Assembly: GCF_000469305.1 (NCBI RefSeq)
Contig: NZ_KI271017.1
Location: 1-56,322, forward strand
From: Faecalitalea cylindroides ATCC 27803
GTDB lineage: Bacteria > Bacillota_I > Bacilli_A > Erysipelotrichales > Erysipelotrichaceae
DNA length: 56,322 bases
Reading direction: 5' to 3'
In this document: positions 33,687 through 42,627 of the stretch, piece after piece
Position numbering within the stretch: position 1 is the first letter of the stretch
Layout: every line of letters starts with the position of its first letter
The notes under the pieces: generated by a model
Told to the model about the DNA's origin: nothing
The model's database searches: none
Seen by the model: only the letters and a program-made list of their open reading frames with translations
Position numbers and translations under genes: made by a program

Positions 33687-35222
33687 ATGAATACATTACG
33701 AGAAGAATTATTACAGGAACTTCCTGAATTTGAACGTAAGACCAAACAGTTTATCCAAAAAGAAATTTCTATGAAAGAGTATAAAGGATACAGCGGTGGG
33801 TTTGGTTCTTATGCGCAGCGTGGTGGAGAAGCCTTTATGTTGCGACTTAGAATGAATCAGGGACGTATCACAAAAGAAAAATTGAAATTTATCATTGATC
33901 AATGTCAAGAACATGGAATTGTGCGTACGCATTGTACGACTTGTCAAACCGTTCAGCTGCATGATGTAAGACCGGAAGCTTTAACGCCGATCATGAAAGA
34001 AGCTTTAGAAAAAGATATCGTAACGCGAGGCGGCGGTGGAGATTATCCGCGTAATGTCATGTGTTCTGTATTATCCGGATTGGATCCAGAAGAAGCTTTT
34101 GATGTCTATCCTTATGCGAAGGTAGCTGGTGAGTATTTGTTAAGCATCGTAAACAAGTATTCTCTTCCTAGAAAGCTTAAGGTAGCTTTTTCAAACTCCA
34201 AAACCAATGAAGTACATGCCAACTTTAGAGATTTGGGATTTATTGCCAATAAGGATCATACTTTTGATGTGTATTGTTGCGGAGGACTTGGAAACAATCC
34301 GATGATGGGTGTCAAGGTTGGAGATCATATCGATCCTAAAGATATTCTTTATTATATTAATACAATGGTCTTGATGTTCATGGAGCATGGGGATTATCAA
34401 AATCGCGCGAAAGCTCGTTCTAGATATCTTCAGATGAGTCTAGGAAAGGACAGGATCGTAGAGGAATTTCATGAAAAAGTCGAATTAGCCAAGAAGTATC
34501 TGGATCATGATGTACATGTAGAAGATGTAGTGATCCAAAAAGAAGGCAAGGAACTAGATGTTATTCCAGATCGTGTGATCAAACAAAAACAATCAGGTTT
34601 ATATGCGGTGAAATATCATCCATTATGTGGAAATATGAGCCTGGATAAATGGAAAGAACTTTATGATGTGGTCCAGGATATGGATGAAGTTGAACTTCGT
34701 TTAACGCCACAGGAAGATATCTATATCGTAAATCTAAACGGAAATGAAGTTCAAAAAGTATTAGAACATACGCAAGATGGGGCTCATACAACGTTTGAAA
34801 CAAGTGTTTCCTGCATTGGAGCCAGCACATGTCAAGTTGGACTTCGTGATTCTAATAATGTTTTAAAATCTTTGATCGAAGCTTTACGTCCTTATGAGTT
34901 TAAAGAAGGAGTTTTACCTCGTGTGTATATTTCTGGATGTCCAAGTTCTTGTGGAACCAATCAGATTGGAGCGATTGGATTACAGGGATTTACTAAGTTG
35001 GTAGATAAGAAACCGTATTCGGCATTTAAGATGAGTGTCAATGGATCTTCAGATCTAGAAGATACACAGTTTGGTAAAGAAGTAGGGTTGATCCTGGAAA
35101 GTGATATCAATGATTTCTTTATTGAACTTGGTACACTGGTTTCTAATGCCAATGCAACATTTGAAAACTGGCAAAAAGAAAACGCCGACCAGTGGCAGGC
35201 GTTACTTGATAAGTATCTGTAG
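33687..35222 (+). CDS. siroheme-dependent sulfite/nitrite reductase
   Basis: Six-electron reduction of sulfite to sulfide or nitrite to ammonia. 511 residues from the ATG at 33687 after GGAGAAG. Two ferredoxin-like half domains precede the catalytic parts (GGFGSYAQRGGEAFMLRLRM near residue 35). The four Cys holding the 4Fe-4S/siroheme pair are CIGASTC (about 376, 382) and CPSSC (about 417, 421). A TATAAT lies at 33658-33663. Siroheme genes converge on it from the other side, and its last 21 bases overlap the end of bioY. No diflavin partner is seen; ferredoxin is the probable donor. Sulfite versus nitrite cannot be settled from sequence alone. Confidence 0.88.
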   Translation: MNTLREELLQELPEFERKTKQFIQKEISMKEYKGYSGGFGSYAQRGGEAFMLRLRMNQGRITKEKLKFIIDQCQEHGIVRTHCTTCQTVQLHDVRPEALTPIMKEALEKDIVTRGGGGDYPRNVMCSVLSGLDPEEAFDVYPYAKVAGEYLLSIVNKYSLPRKLKVAFSNSKTNEVHANFRDLGFIANKDHTFDVYCCGGLGNNPMMGVKVGDHIDPKDILYYINTMVLMFMEHGDYQNRAKARSRYLQMSLGKDRIVEEFHEKVELAKKYLDHDVHVEDVVIQKEGKELDVIPDRVIKQKQSGLYAVKYHPLCGNMSLDKWKELYDVVQDMDEVELRLTPQEDIYIVNLNGNEVQKVLEHTQDGAHTTFETSVSCIGASTCQVGLRDSNNVLKSLIEALRPYEFKEGVLPRVYISGCPSSCGTNQIGAIGLQGFTKLVDKKPYSAFKMSVNGSSDLEDTQFGKEVGLILESDINDFFIELGTLVSNANATFENWQKENADQWQALLDKYL

Positions 35223-35750
35223 AGTTTTTGCGACTTTGCAGGCAAGAAAACAGATTAATATATCTGGAATGATGGAAACCAAAAATCCGTTGGTTAAAGA
35301 TAACCATAAAGGAATGCGGGTATTCATCAAGATGGGAAAGGAAAAATAGTAATAGATATTTCCTACTACATAAAAACTGATAAGTCCGGTGAGTCCGACA
35401 AGAAAGTATTCTTTCAGACTGACTGGACTTTTTCTTTTGTATGCGATGGCACATATAGTACTGCAGGCAAGAAAACCTAACACAAAGCCAAAGGTTGGTT
35501 TCATGATATACTGCAGGCCTCCACCGCTGGCAAAGACAGGAAATCCAAGAAGACCAACCAATATATATGTAAACATACACAAGAATGCATATCTATTGGG
35601 AAGACAAAAACCGCATAGAATGGCAGTAAATAACTGCATGGTGATATGCATAGGCATAAATGGGGTTGGAAGGGTAATTTGAATATAGGCTGAAAGGATC
35701 ATCAGTGCTAAAAAAAGAGCCATGCGACTAAAGAGCTGAATTGACTTCAT
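35202..35750 (-). CDS. bioY: biotin ECF transporter substrate-binding protein BioY
   Basis: 182 residues, six membrane helices. BioY marks: TPFMPMHITMQLFTAILCGF near residue 30 and GLLGFPVFASGGGLQYIMKP followed by TFGFVLGF near 65-90. Works alone or with a shared ECF energy module encoded elsewhere. Last gene of the hemC-cobA/hemD-sirC operon, overlapping the preceding gene by 23 bases, an unusual place for a biotin transporter. Its 3' end overlaps the converging reductase gene, so no private terminator is visible. Confidence 0.88.
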   Translation of the reverse strand: MKSIQLFSRMALFLALMILSAYIQITLPTPFMPMHITMQLFTAILCGFCLPNRYAFLCMFTYILVGLLGFPVFASGGGLQYIMKPTFGFVLGFLACSTICAIAYKRKSPVSLKEYFLVGLTGLISFYVVGNIYYYFSFPILMNTRIPLWLSLTNGFLVSIIPDILICFLACKVAKTLQILIK

Positions 35751-36750
35751 AGAGTATCCTTTCTATGACTTTAGTATCATCTAGGCAACTAACAAAACGA
35801 GCATCAGGATATTGTGATCGTAAAAATGGTGAATCCAACATGCTGACTAAAACGGCATTCTGTGTTTTGCTGGTTGGTTTTGTATGCATGATCAAAGTTT
35901 CGCTTTCTTTTATGAACTGATTTGGATTGATTTGTATATGTTGATGATCAAAGCCGAATTGATTGATTGTTTGTGCTCCCTGCATGACATATCGACCTTG
36001 TTGCCAAAACAAGAAGACAAAATGAGGTTTAATGTGAAACTCCTGTAGAAGTTTACAAAGTGTTTCTAAATCAATATCCTGGTATTTCTTTGCCAGAAAG
36101 AAAGTTGTGCTTGTATATTCTTCAAATTTAGCTTTAGAGCGTTGAATCAGATTTTGACATTGTATTCTTGCCTTTAAAGAAGAGTTTCCATGAAGCAGGT
36201 AGATAATGGCCTGCTTGGTTTGAAAGACTTCTTGAAAAAAGCAGAGATGTTGATCATCCAGATTTACAAGATCATGACATAGTGCATGGTCTTGAAGCTT
36301 GTTTCGCAAAGTTTCCAGGATTTCTAGACGAGCCTTCCAATCATTGACTATATTCTGATTGGCCACAGGAAAGCTTCCATTGGTATGGCATGACAAGACA
36401 AGATGTTTATCGCGTTTAGTCACAGTACTAAACGTATCTTGTTCCTGGTTTTTATTACAGGACATGGCAAGTACATGATGTTTTTTAGCTGTTTGAATAA
36501 ATTCTTTGTTTACAGATTCATTATTTGTACAGGCAATGGCTAACTTAGCTTTGGCTAATGTATGAATGAAAGTATCTTTGTCTACTTTGTTGATATGTAG
36601 TGTGTTAAATTCAGGTTCATATTGTATTGAATGTATATAAATCGTAGCGCCGGCTTCAAGAAATTGTTTGGTTTTCCGTAAGGCAACCTTCCCTCCTCCA
36701 AGGATACACACGATCGCATCTTGAAATTCAATATCTAAACAGACTCTCAT
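35728..36750 (-). CDS. precorrin-2 dehydrogenase fused to a SirB/CbiX-like chelatase (siroheme synthesis)
   Basis: 340 residues in two parts. Residues 1-150 are a Met8/SirC-type NAD-dependent precorrin-2 dehydrogenase (CILGGGKVALRKTKQFLEAG, IACTNNESVN). Residues 165-340 look like a single CbiX/SirB chelatase unit: AIIYLLHGNSSLKAR has the metal-site His, then AKKYQDIDLETLC and FVFLFWQQGRYV. In SirB/CbiX the last motif normally supplies a second His (GxH-V); here it is Arg-Tyr. Together with cobA-hemD upstream this would complete siroheme from uroporphyrinogen III. The chelatase assignment rests on motif similarity. Overlaps both neighbours. Confidence 0.72.
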   Translation of the reverse strand: MRVCLDIEFQDAIVCILGGGKVALRKTKQFLEAGATIYIHSIQYEPEFNTLHINKVDKDTFIHTLAKAKLAIACTNNESVNKEFIQTAKKHHVLAMSCNKNQEQDTFSTVTKRDKHLVLSCHTNGSFPVANQNIVNDWKARLEILETLRNKLQDHALCHDLVNLDDQHLCFFQEVFQTKQAIIYLLHGNSSLKARIQCQNLIQRSKAKFEEYTSTTFFLAKKYQDIDLETLCKLLQEFHIKPHFVFLFWQQGRYVMQGAQTINQFGFDHQHIQINPNQFIKESETLIMHTKPTSKTQNAVLVSMLDSPFLRSQYPDARFVSCLDDTKVIERILYEVNSAL

Positions 36751-38138
36751 ATGTTTCCTCCAAAGTATTCAAGGATATGCTTTACGATCTCTTGTTTTGA
36801 AGATGGCGTCGTATGAATATTTGTAAATCCAAGTTCCTTTGCCTTTTGGTATGTTTTATGCGCATAACAGAAAACTGGAATTGTTTTATCAATGCCTTTT
36901 TGATCAAGGATTTCTAATGCTTGTGGACAGCTGATGCCAATGGCATCCAGTTTTACTTCAGGTAAATCAAATTCTATCGGAGCAATTTGATAGGTGCTTA
37001 AAGAATCGATTGGGCAATCAACATCTTTTCCTTTTATATAAAGAGCGTTTTTATGCTCCTTTATATAAGTAAACATATCGGATGAATTGGATTCAACATG
37101 ATCGACTTGTATGGCTCTTCGTTCTAATTCTTCTTGTGTTTTTTTACCAATGCAGAAGATCTTTCTTGAAAATAAGCTTCTTATATCAATGTGATTATAT
37201 GATAGATGTTGAAAGAAACTTTTAACAGCGTGTTTAGAGCTGAAGATCAATGTATCATATAAGTTCAAATCGACAATTTCATCTGGTATATATATAACAT
37301 TTGCGACCTGTCTAGAATAGGTAAAGATGCCATATCTTAAAAGCAGGTCTTCAATTGGCCAGGGATTCTCATCGATGCTGGCAAAAAGAACGTTTTTGGC
37401 AAAAGCAGGTAACCTTTTTGTGTTATCCAGCAGTGATTGTTCTTTTACGACATTTCCTAATACGATCAACAATGGACTGGTAAAACTATTTAGATCTTTA
37501 TTCAAGATTTTCTTGAGCGTGGATGTGTATACTTTTTGTTCAGGATAAGTTAGATGTGATCCAATTGCGATTGGAGTATCTTCGCTCATGCCATTGTCTA
37601 TACATTTTTGAGCCAGTGTCTTGATCTTATGAGAACCCATGAAAAAAATCTGGGTATTTGTTTCCTGAGCAATCTTTTTATAGTCCAGATGATCTTTGCC
37701 ATCTTGATAATGCATCGTATGCACGATAAAACCAGTAGCAGTATGTCTTTGTGTTACAGGAATGCCAGCATAGCCTAAAGCGCCAATGGCGCTGCTGATT
37801 CCTGGGACATATTGACAATTGCATCCATTTTCCAATACATAATGCATTTCTTCGCTTCCTCTGGCAAAAAGATAAGGGTCACCGCCTTTTAAACGAACAA
37901 CGTTTTTATATTGTTTGTCTTTTTGAACCAAAAGGGTAAAGATATCTTCCTGGGCGCAGGATCTTTGATGTCCTCGTTTTCCTACACAGATGCATTCACA
38001 GCCTTTGGAAGCATATTGAAGAAATTCTTTGTTTACAAGATGATCGTATAAAACACAGTCAGCTTGTTCTAATAATTTTTTAGCACCTATTGTTAACATG
38101 TCTGGATGATAGCATCCAGCTCCTACAAACCATATCAT
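36747..38138 (-). CDS. cobA-hemD: uroporphyrinogen-III C-methyltransferase fused to uroporphyrinogen-III synthase
   Basis: 463 residues. N-terminal SUMT domain (1-235): VGAGCYHPDMLTIGAKKLL, the SAM loop RLKGGDPYLFARGSEE and YVPGISSAIG. C-terminal HemD domain (about 245-463) with the loosely conserved LIFSSKHAVKSFF and later SCPQALEIL segments. It closes hydroxymethylbilane to uroporphyrinogen III and methylates it to precorrin-2. ATGA overlaps with hemC before it and the dehydrogenase after it show strict coupling. The set serves siroheme for the reductase; it could also feed cobalamin synthesis, but no cbi genes are here. Confidence 0.9.
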   Translation of the reverse strand: MIWFVGAGCYHPDMLTIGAKKLLEQADCVLYDHLVNKEFLQYASKGCECICVGKRGHQRSCAQEDIFTLLVQKDKQYKNVVRLKGGDPYLFARGSEEMHYVLENGCNCQYVPGISSAIGALGYAGIPVTQRHTATGFIVHTMHYQDGKDHLDYKKIAQETNTQIFFMGSHKIKTLAQKCIDNGMSEDTPIAIGSHLTYPEQKVYTSTLKKILNKDLNSFTSPLLIVLGNVVKEQSLLDNTKRLPAFAKNVLFASIDENPWPIEDLLLRYGIFTYSRQVANVIYIPDEIVDLNLYDTLIFSSKHAVKSFFQHLSYNHIDIRSLFSRKIFCIGKKTQEELERRAIQVDHVESNSSDMFTYIKEHKNALYIKGKDVDCPIDSLSTYQIAPIEFDLPEVKLDAIGISCPQALEILDQKGIDKTIPVFCYAHKTYQKAKELGFTNIHTTPSSKQEIVKHILEYFGGNI

Positions 38139-39016
38139 ATATTTTCTTCCTTTATTTTCTTATATATAGAACTTGCTGCTTTGTTGTATTCGATTTTATC
38201 AAAAGTCATCGAAACAAATTTACAGTCTTCTATTGTTTCGCCTAGGCAGGCATGAACTTGTAGTTGATCATCTACAAACTTTGCGTAACATCCAATTGGA
38301 TAATGGCAGCCTGCTTTAGATAAGCTTAAGAATTCTCTTTCTATCTTGGTTTCTAATGTTTGATTGGATGATTGAGATAGTTTTGAAAATAGATCTTTAT
38401 CTTCTTTTCGTATTTCTAAGGCAATGGTTCCCTGTCCGCAGGCAGGAATGATCATAGATGGATCGAGATATTCATCGATCAAAGAATCAAGATGTAATCG
38501 TTTTAGCCCAGCAGCTGCAAGAACGATACCATCGATATCCATTTCTTTGAATTTTTGAATACGTGTCTCAATATTTCCTCTGATATTTGCAAATTGAATA
38601 TCAGGACGTACATGGTGGATGCAGGCTATTCGGCGAATGCTGCTGGTCGCAAGCACAGCGTTTTTTCTTAGATTTTTTAAGGTTGAGTGATCTTTTGTGA
38701 TCAGTGCATCTCGTTTATCTTCAAATAAAAATGGTTCAATCAACATTAGACGATCATCTAAAGTAGAACTTACATCTTTTAAAGAGTGCACGGCAATATC
38801 AATGTCTTTATTGATCAAAGCTTTTTCAATTTCTTTGATGAAAACACCGGTTTGAGGCATGGCATAAAGTGGTGTTGTTTTATCTTGATCTCCTCTAGTA
38901 GATATAGGGATGATTTCAAATTCTAGATTTGGGATGTTTTCTTTGATTATCTTGATTGCAAGTTCTGTTTGAATCATTGCCAATTTTGAATTTCTCGTAC
39001 CAATTTTAAGTTTCAT
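38135..39016 (-). CDS. hemC: hydroxymethylbilane synthase (porphobilinogen deaminase)
   Basis: Polymerises four porphobilinogens to hydroxymethylbilane. 293 residues from the ATG at 39014-39016 after GGAGAACAAA; upstream frame is non-family. Motifs: KIGTRNSKLAMIQTELA, HSLKDV (active-site Asp82 equivalent follows), SSIRRIACI and the dipyrromethane cofactor Cys237 in SKAGCHYPIGC. First gene of the minus-strand siroheme operon. hemA, hemL and hemB are not in the window, so the porphobilinogen source must be encoded elsewhere. Confidence 0.93.
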   Translation of the reverse strand: MKLKIGTRNSKLAMIQTELAIKIIKENIPNLEFEIIPISTRGDQDKTTPLYAMPQTGVFIKEIEKALINKDIDIAVHSLKDVSSTLDDRLMLIEPFLFEDKRDALITKDHSTLKNLRKNAVLATSSIRRIACIHHVRPDIQFANIRGNIETRIQKFKEMDIDGIVLAAAGLKRLHLDSLIDEYLDPSMIIPACGQGTIALEIRKEDKDLFSKLSQSSNQTLETKIEREFLSLSKAGCHYPIGCYAKFVDDQLQVHACLGETIEDCKFVSMTFDKIEYNKAASSIYKKIKEENI

Positions 39017-39126
39017 TTTGTTCTCCGTTTTATCGAATAAATTATAGACAAAATATAGGGGGTAATGCAAATAAGGAGAATAAATAACAAATGTAAATAA
39101 ATAACAAACTTTAAAAAAGTGTAAAA

Positions 39127-39164
39127 ATGCATAAAAATACATGTAAAAAAATGTATTTTTGCAT
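39127..39164. repeat. bulged inverted repeat in the hemC / ATPase divergent region
   Basis: AAAAATACAT (39133-39142) pairs with ATGTATTTTT (39151-39160). After a 2-nt bulge, ATGC (39127-39130) pairs with GCAT (39161-39164). A direct repeat AATAAATAACAAA (39079-39091 and 39096-39108) lies beside it. Either could be an operator for the ATPase gene or the siroheme operon. Confidence 0.4.
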
Positions 39165-39208
39165 ATTTTTTAAAATTATTATATACTTTTATATATAAAG
39201 GAGGCAAT

Positions 39209-40525
39209 ATGGAACGAAGCATCTTGAAAAAACTTCACCAATGGAAAAACTCAAAAAAGAAGAAACCTTTAATAATTAAAGGAGCCAGACAAGTTGGAAA
39301 AACGTATATTATCCGCCAATTTGGTAAAGAAAATTATCGAAATGTATTAGAAATCAATTTTGAAAGAGATTTAAGTGCACGGGAAATTTTCCAGAAAACG
39401 CATGATCCTAAGGAAATATATGAATATTTTACATATTTTGCTTTAGAAGAGAGAATAGATCAAGATACTTTATTGTTTTTGGATGAGATACAGGCTTGTC
39501 CAGATGCTTTGACGGCTTTAAAATTTATAGGAGAGGATTTTCCATGTGATATTATTTGTTCGGGCAGTTTATTAGGTGTTGCGATTTCGAGAACTTCTTC
39601 GTATCCGGTTCGATATGTTGAAGTGATAGAAATGTTTCCTCTATCATTTATAGAGTTTTTAAATGCATTAGATATCAATGAAACAGTACTTAGGAAAGTT
39701 TTTGATTGTGTGAAGAACTGCGAACCGATTCCGGAATTACTGCATGATAAAATGAATGAATATTTTTCTTTATATATGGTTATTGGAGGAATGCCGGAAG
39801 TAGTACAAGAATATATTGATTCTCAAGACAAAAAAAATTGTTTAAGAATACAGCGAGCTATTGTAAACGATTATTTGGCTGATATGGTGAAATATTCAGA
39901 TGCAACTCAGGCAATCAAAATTCGAGAATGCTTTGATTCTATCCCTTTACAGCTTGCAAAAGAGAATCATAAATTTCAATATTCTATGATACGGAAAGGG
40001 TATAGTGCGCGGTATTTTGATAATAGTCTTCAATGGTTGAAAGATGCAGGAATCGTCATTCAAACAAATCGCTTAGCACATATAGATTATCCACTCAAGA
40101 AAGAAATTGAATTATCTATATTCAAAATATATATGGGAGATACAGGTTTGTTGGTATCTTGTTTTGAGGATCGAGATGTATTGAGAATCATGCAGGGAGA
40201 AATTGGTATATATAAAGGAGCAATATACGAGAATGTTGTTTCGCAAATGTTAAAAAGATTGTCAATAAATGCATATTACTATGAACCAAATCAATATACT
40301 AAGATAGACTTTGTGATTGATTGCTTGGATGGAATAACGCCAATTGAAGTAAAAGCTGGAAATCATACAACTTTAAAATCGTTTAAAAATTTTGTTGCCA
40401 AATATAAGCCGCAATACGCTTTTAGGTTGTCTTCAAAGAATATAGGAAAAGATGAGGAAAATGGTATTTATTTCTATCCTTTATACGCACTAGAATTTAA
40501 ATTTGATACAGAAGCCCTTAATTAA
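39209..40525 (+). CDS. AAA+ ATPase with C-terminal DUF4143 domain (copy 1)
   Basis: 438 residues. Walker A GARQVGKT (25-32), Walker B LLFLDEIQACP (about 88-98), an arginine-bearing YPVRYVE segment, then the DUF4143 nuclease-like C-terminal part with the IDFVIDCLDGITPIEVKAGN motif (about 370-390). The D...IEVKAG pattern resembles the PD-(D/E)XK core. Function of the family is not established; members are abundant in accessory DNA of gut anaerobes. Strong ribosome site AAAGGAGG. Related to the gene at 44177, with which it shares the N-terminal KPLI-KGARQVGKT. Confidence 0.85.
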   Translation: MERSILKKLHQWKNSKKKKPLIIKGARQVGKTYIIRQFGKENYRNVLEINFERDLSAREIFQKTHDPKEIYEYFTYFALEERIDQDTLLFLDEIQACPDALTALKFIGEDFPCDIICSGSLLGVAISRTSSYPVRYVEVIEMFPLSFIEFLNALDINETVLRKVFDCVKNCEPIPELLHDKMNEYFSLYMVIGGMPEVVQEYIDSQDKKNCLRIQRAIVNDYLADMVKYSDATQAIKIRECFDSIPLQLAKENHKFQYSMIRKGYSARYFDNSLQWLKDAGIVIQTNRLAHIDYPLKKEIELSIFKIYMGDTGLLVSCFEDRDVLRIMQGEIGIYKGAIYENVVSQMLKRLSINAYYYEPNQYTKIDFVIDCLDGITPIEVKAGNHTTLKSFKNFVAKYKPQYAFRLSSKNIGKDEENGIYFYPLYALEFKFDTEALN

Positions 40526-40542
40526 AATATTATTAAAGAAAA

Positions 40543-40569
40543 ATGGCTCTTCTGTACTAAATGTGGGTA
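40543..40569 (+). repeat. solo ISL3-type terminal inverted repeat (left)
   Basis: The 27 bases beginning ATGGCTCTTCTGTACTAA and ending GTGGGTA are an exact inverted copy of 47696-47722. The second copy borders a fragment of ISL3-type transposase, which identifies the sequence as an IS end. Flanking 8-mers of the two copies do not match as a target duplication. Confidence 0.8.
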
Positions 40570-40592
40570 TGTATTTTGTAGAAAGAGAATGA

Positions 40593-41412
40593 CTATGTGA
40601 GACAGAGCATGTAGAACATAAGAAACACTATTTATTAGAATCTGAACATCCTTTAAAAAATGATCTACATTTGGCAGTTGAGATTGGTCAAATTTGTAAA
40701 AAAAGTAGAATCTTATATTCTTTTGAATTAGGCAAAGAAGATTGTCTGGTGATTTCCTGGTATGAAAACTTAGGTATTGTTACAGTGGATGATAAACAGA
40801 TATCGCCAGATATAAAAACAACCTTGATTTTGTTGGGAAAACATAAGATTGAATTAAATCTTAACTATGTCGAATTGGAATATTGTTTGATCAAGGGAAA
40901 GAAGATGTCTAAGGTTTTACAGAAAGATTTTTATGTCTTAGATTCAATTGCATATAAAAAGGTCAATTATTTCTTCAGCTCGATTTATTCAAGCTTAACG
41001 AAATATAAAACTTGTGATATCTTTATGAACAGCTCCAGCGTGTATCGTTTCTATTCGGATGTGATACATATGAATATAGATAAAGACAATAAGAAATCTT
41101 TATTGGTTAAAAAAGCTGTAGAGTATATTGAAGATCATTTTAAAGAAGATATTTGTTTGGATGATATCTGTGAATCTCTTGGTTACAGCAAGTATTATGT
41201 CTTACATGTTTTCCAGGAGGTCATGGAGCTTTCGGTGCATGATTTCATCGTTCGAAGAAGACTGACAGAAGTAAAGAGCTTGTTGTTAGAGGATCAATTG
41301 ACGATTGAAGAGATTGCGCAAAATTGCGGGTTTAAATCAGTTTAAACGAATCTATTCTATAACACCTGGTCAGTTTAAAAAGATGAATACGATGAAGATC
41401 GAAGAACAATAA
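40593..41412 (+). pseudogene. AraC-family transcriptional regulator, truncated and frameshifted
   Basis: Open frame from 40593 (preceded by TGA at 40590) encodes, from about 40668, a ligand-like N-terminal half and then the AraC DNA-binding domain (AVEYIEDHFKEDICLDDICE, SLGYSKYYVLHVF, TIEEIAQNCGFKSV). It ends early at TAA 41343-41345. One base less in the GTTT just there would restore RIYSITPGQFKKM, the usual end of the second HTH, to TAA at 41410-41412. No start codon with ribosome site remains, and the IS end lies just upstream, so the 5' end was probably lost to the insertion. Confidence 0.75.
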
Positions 41413-41423
41413 AATTGAATTAA

Positions 41424-41562
41424 TTATAAGGAAGATAAGGGAATAAAGTAAAAGCTTTAACTGCCCCAGCAACCGTGATATGGACGATGATCAAAGCCAC
41501 TATAGAAATATGGGAAGGTGATCAGAGGATGAAATGAAGTCGGGAGACCTGCTTTCTTATAA
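41424..41562 (+). promoter_or_regulatory. cobalamin riboswitch (aptamer)
   Basis: Closing stem TTATAAG (41424-41430) / CTTATAA (41556-41562). Inside, in the canonical order: GGGAA, CTGCCCCAGCAACCGTGA, GACGATGA, AAGCCACT, TGGGAAGG, a GATGAAATG segment and the B12 box AAGTCGGGAGACCTGC (41537-41552). These match the conserved core of adenosylcobalamin-type riboswitches. Ligand binding is expected to favour the terminator that follows and turn off the downstream uptake operon. Confidence 0.92.
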
Positions 41563-41603
41563 ATAGTTTTTTCTTCTGGGCTCAAGAAAAAGGGATTTCT
41601 TTT

Positions 41604-41629
41604 AATCTGCCCAAAAGGCAGATTTTTTT
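41604..41629 (+). terminator. riboswitch-controlled terminator
   Basis: AATCTGCC (41604-41611), loop CAAAA, GGCAGATT (41617-41624), then T-run to 41629 and directly the ribosome site GGAGG. TGGGC (41577-41581) can pair with GCCCA (41609-41613), giving a possible antiterminator. Confidence 0.85.
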
Positions 41630-41643
41630 AGGAGGTGATGAAA

Positions 41644-42135
41644 GTGGATTATTGTGCATATAGTTTTCTAAAAGAAGGATCAAATCAATGTGATTATGAA
41701 ATCATGACTGATCGATTGGCAAGTCTACTAGGGTTGTCTATGCACTATATCAAGCATATCGATCAAGAGGAACTCTTATTTTTATGTGAAACGATTTATC
41801 ATGCCAATGGATCGATTCGTGGTAAAAATGCCATTGATGACATAAGATTTCAAAAAGTAGAACAGATTTATCAAAAGTATGAAAGACCATTTAAAGAGTT
41901 CTATCTTCCAGTTGGCTGTATAGGCGCAAGCTACCTTCATGTATTAAGAAGTGAATGTAAAAATATCGTTCGCTGGATCGTGAAGATTGAAAAAGAAAAA
42001 CAAGTGGATAAAAAGATCTATGATTTGTTTAATCTATTGGCAAATTTGTTCTTCTATATGGCTTTATATGAAAATGAACAAGAGGGGTTTGAAGAAAAGG
42101 TGTTTGTATCTAAGTCATACGAGGTTGTTTTATGA
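41644..42135 (+). CDS. corrinoid (ATP:cob(I)alamin) adenosyltransferase, PduO-like
   Basis: Converts imported corrinoid to adenosylcobalamin. About 163 residues. Helical-bundle features of the PduO type: [15 protein letters not shown] at the start, [20 protein letters not shown] (about 98-117) aligned with the GS..A..LH.AR..CRR site, and a C-terminal [19 protein letters not shown] matching LNRLSDLLF..ARYEN. Several consensus Arg are replaced, so activity is probable but unproven. GTG 41644 is spaced 8 bases from GGAGG; ATG 41638 is in frame but too close. First gene under the riboswitch; overlaps the next by 4 bases. Confidence 0.75.
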   Translation: MDYCAYSFLKEGSNQCDYEIMTDRLASLLGLSMHYIKHIDQEELLFLCETIYHANGSIRGKNAIDDIRFQKVEQIYQKYERPFKEFYLPVGCIGASYLHVLRSECKNIVRWIVKIEKEKQVDKKIYDLFNLLANLFFYMALYENEQEGFEEKVFVSKSYEVVL

Positions 42136-42626
42136 CAACACGTGACATGGTCTTGTGTGCAATCTTAGGTGCGATTCAGTTTGTTGCCTTTACTTCACTT
42201 TCATTTGTGATGTATCTAGAGGTAATCACTTTATGTACTTTTGTGATTGCGATGAGCTTTTCAACCAAACAGGCTGTGATTGGATCTTTGATCTTTACTG
42301 TGGTCAATATGTTTATTAAAGGAGTAAACCCTTGGAATGCCATGTATGTTCTGGTGTATCCAAGTTATAGTTTGATCATAGGTCTAAATAAAGAGAGACT
42401 AGCAAAAAGAAAGATATATCCAATCTTGTTATGTGGTTTCTTTTCCTTTTTAACAGGACAGATCTTACAGTTGCCATTCTTATTGTTCTCAAAGCAGGTT
42501 ACTGTTTTATATTTAATTTTGGGGTTACAGGTTTCAATTCCACAGGGAATTATCAGTGGTGTTGAGTATGCCTTGATTGGAAATAAATTAGTTGGATTTT
42601 TAGAAAAATTACAGAGGAGATATTGA
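42132..42626 (+). CDS. ECF transporter S component (probable cobalamin precursor / B12 specificity subunit)
   Basis: 164 residues with six membrane helices ([22 protein letters not shown]-like start, and [20 protein letters not shown] in the middle). Short length and helix pattern fit an ECF S component, which borrows a shared energising module (EcfA, EcfA', EcfT) not encoded here. The riboswitch, the adenosyltransferase and the transcobalamin-like lipoprotein on either side indicate cobalamin or a cobamide as the substrate. Resembles CbrT-type proteins in context; assignment to that family is inference. Confidence 0.78.
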   Translation: MTTRDMVLCAILGAIQFVAFTSLSFVMYLEVITLCTFVIAMSFSTKQAVIGSLIFTVVNMFIKGVNPWNAMYVLVYPSYSLIIGLNKERLAKRKIYPILLCGFFSFLTGQILQLPFLLFSKQVTVLYLILGLQVSIPQGIISGVEYALIGNKLVGFLEKLQRRY

Positions 42627-42627
42627 G

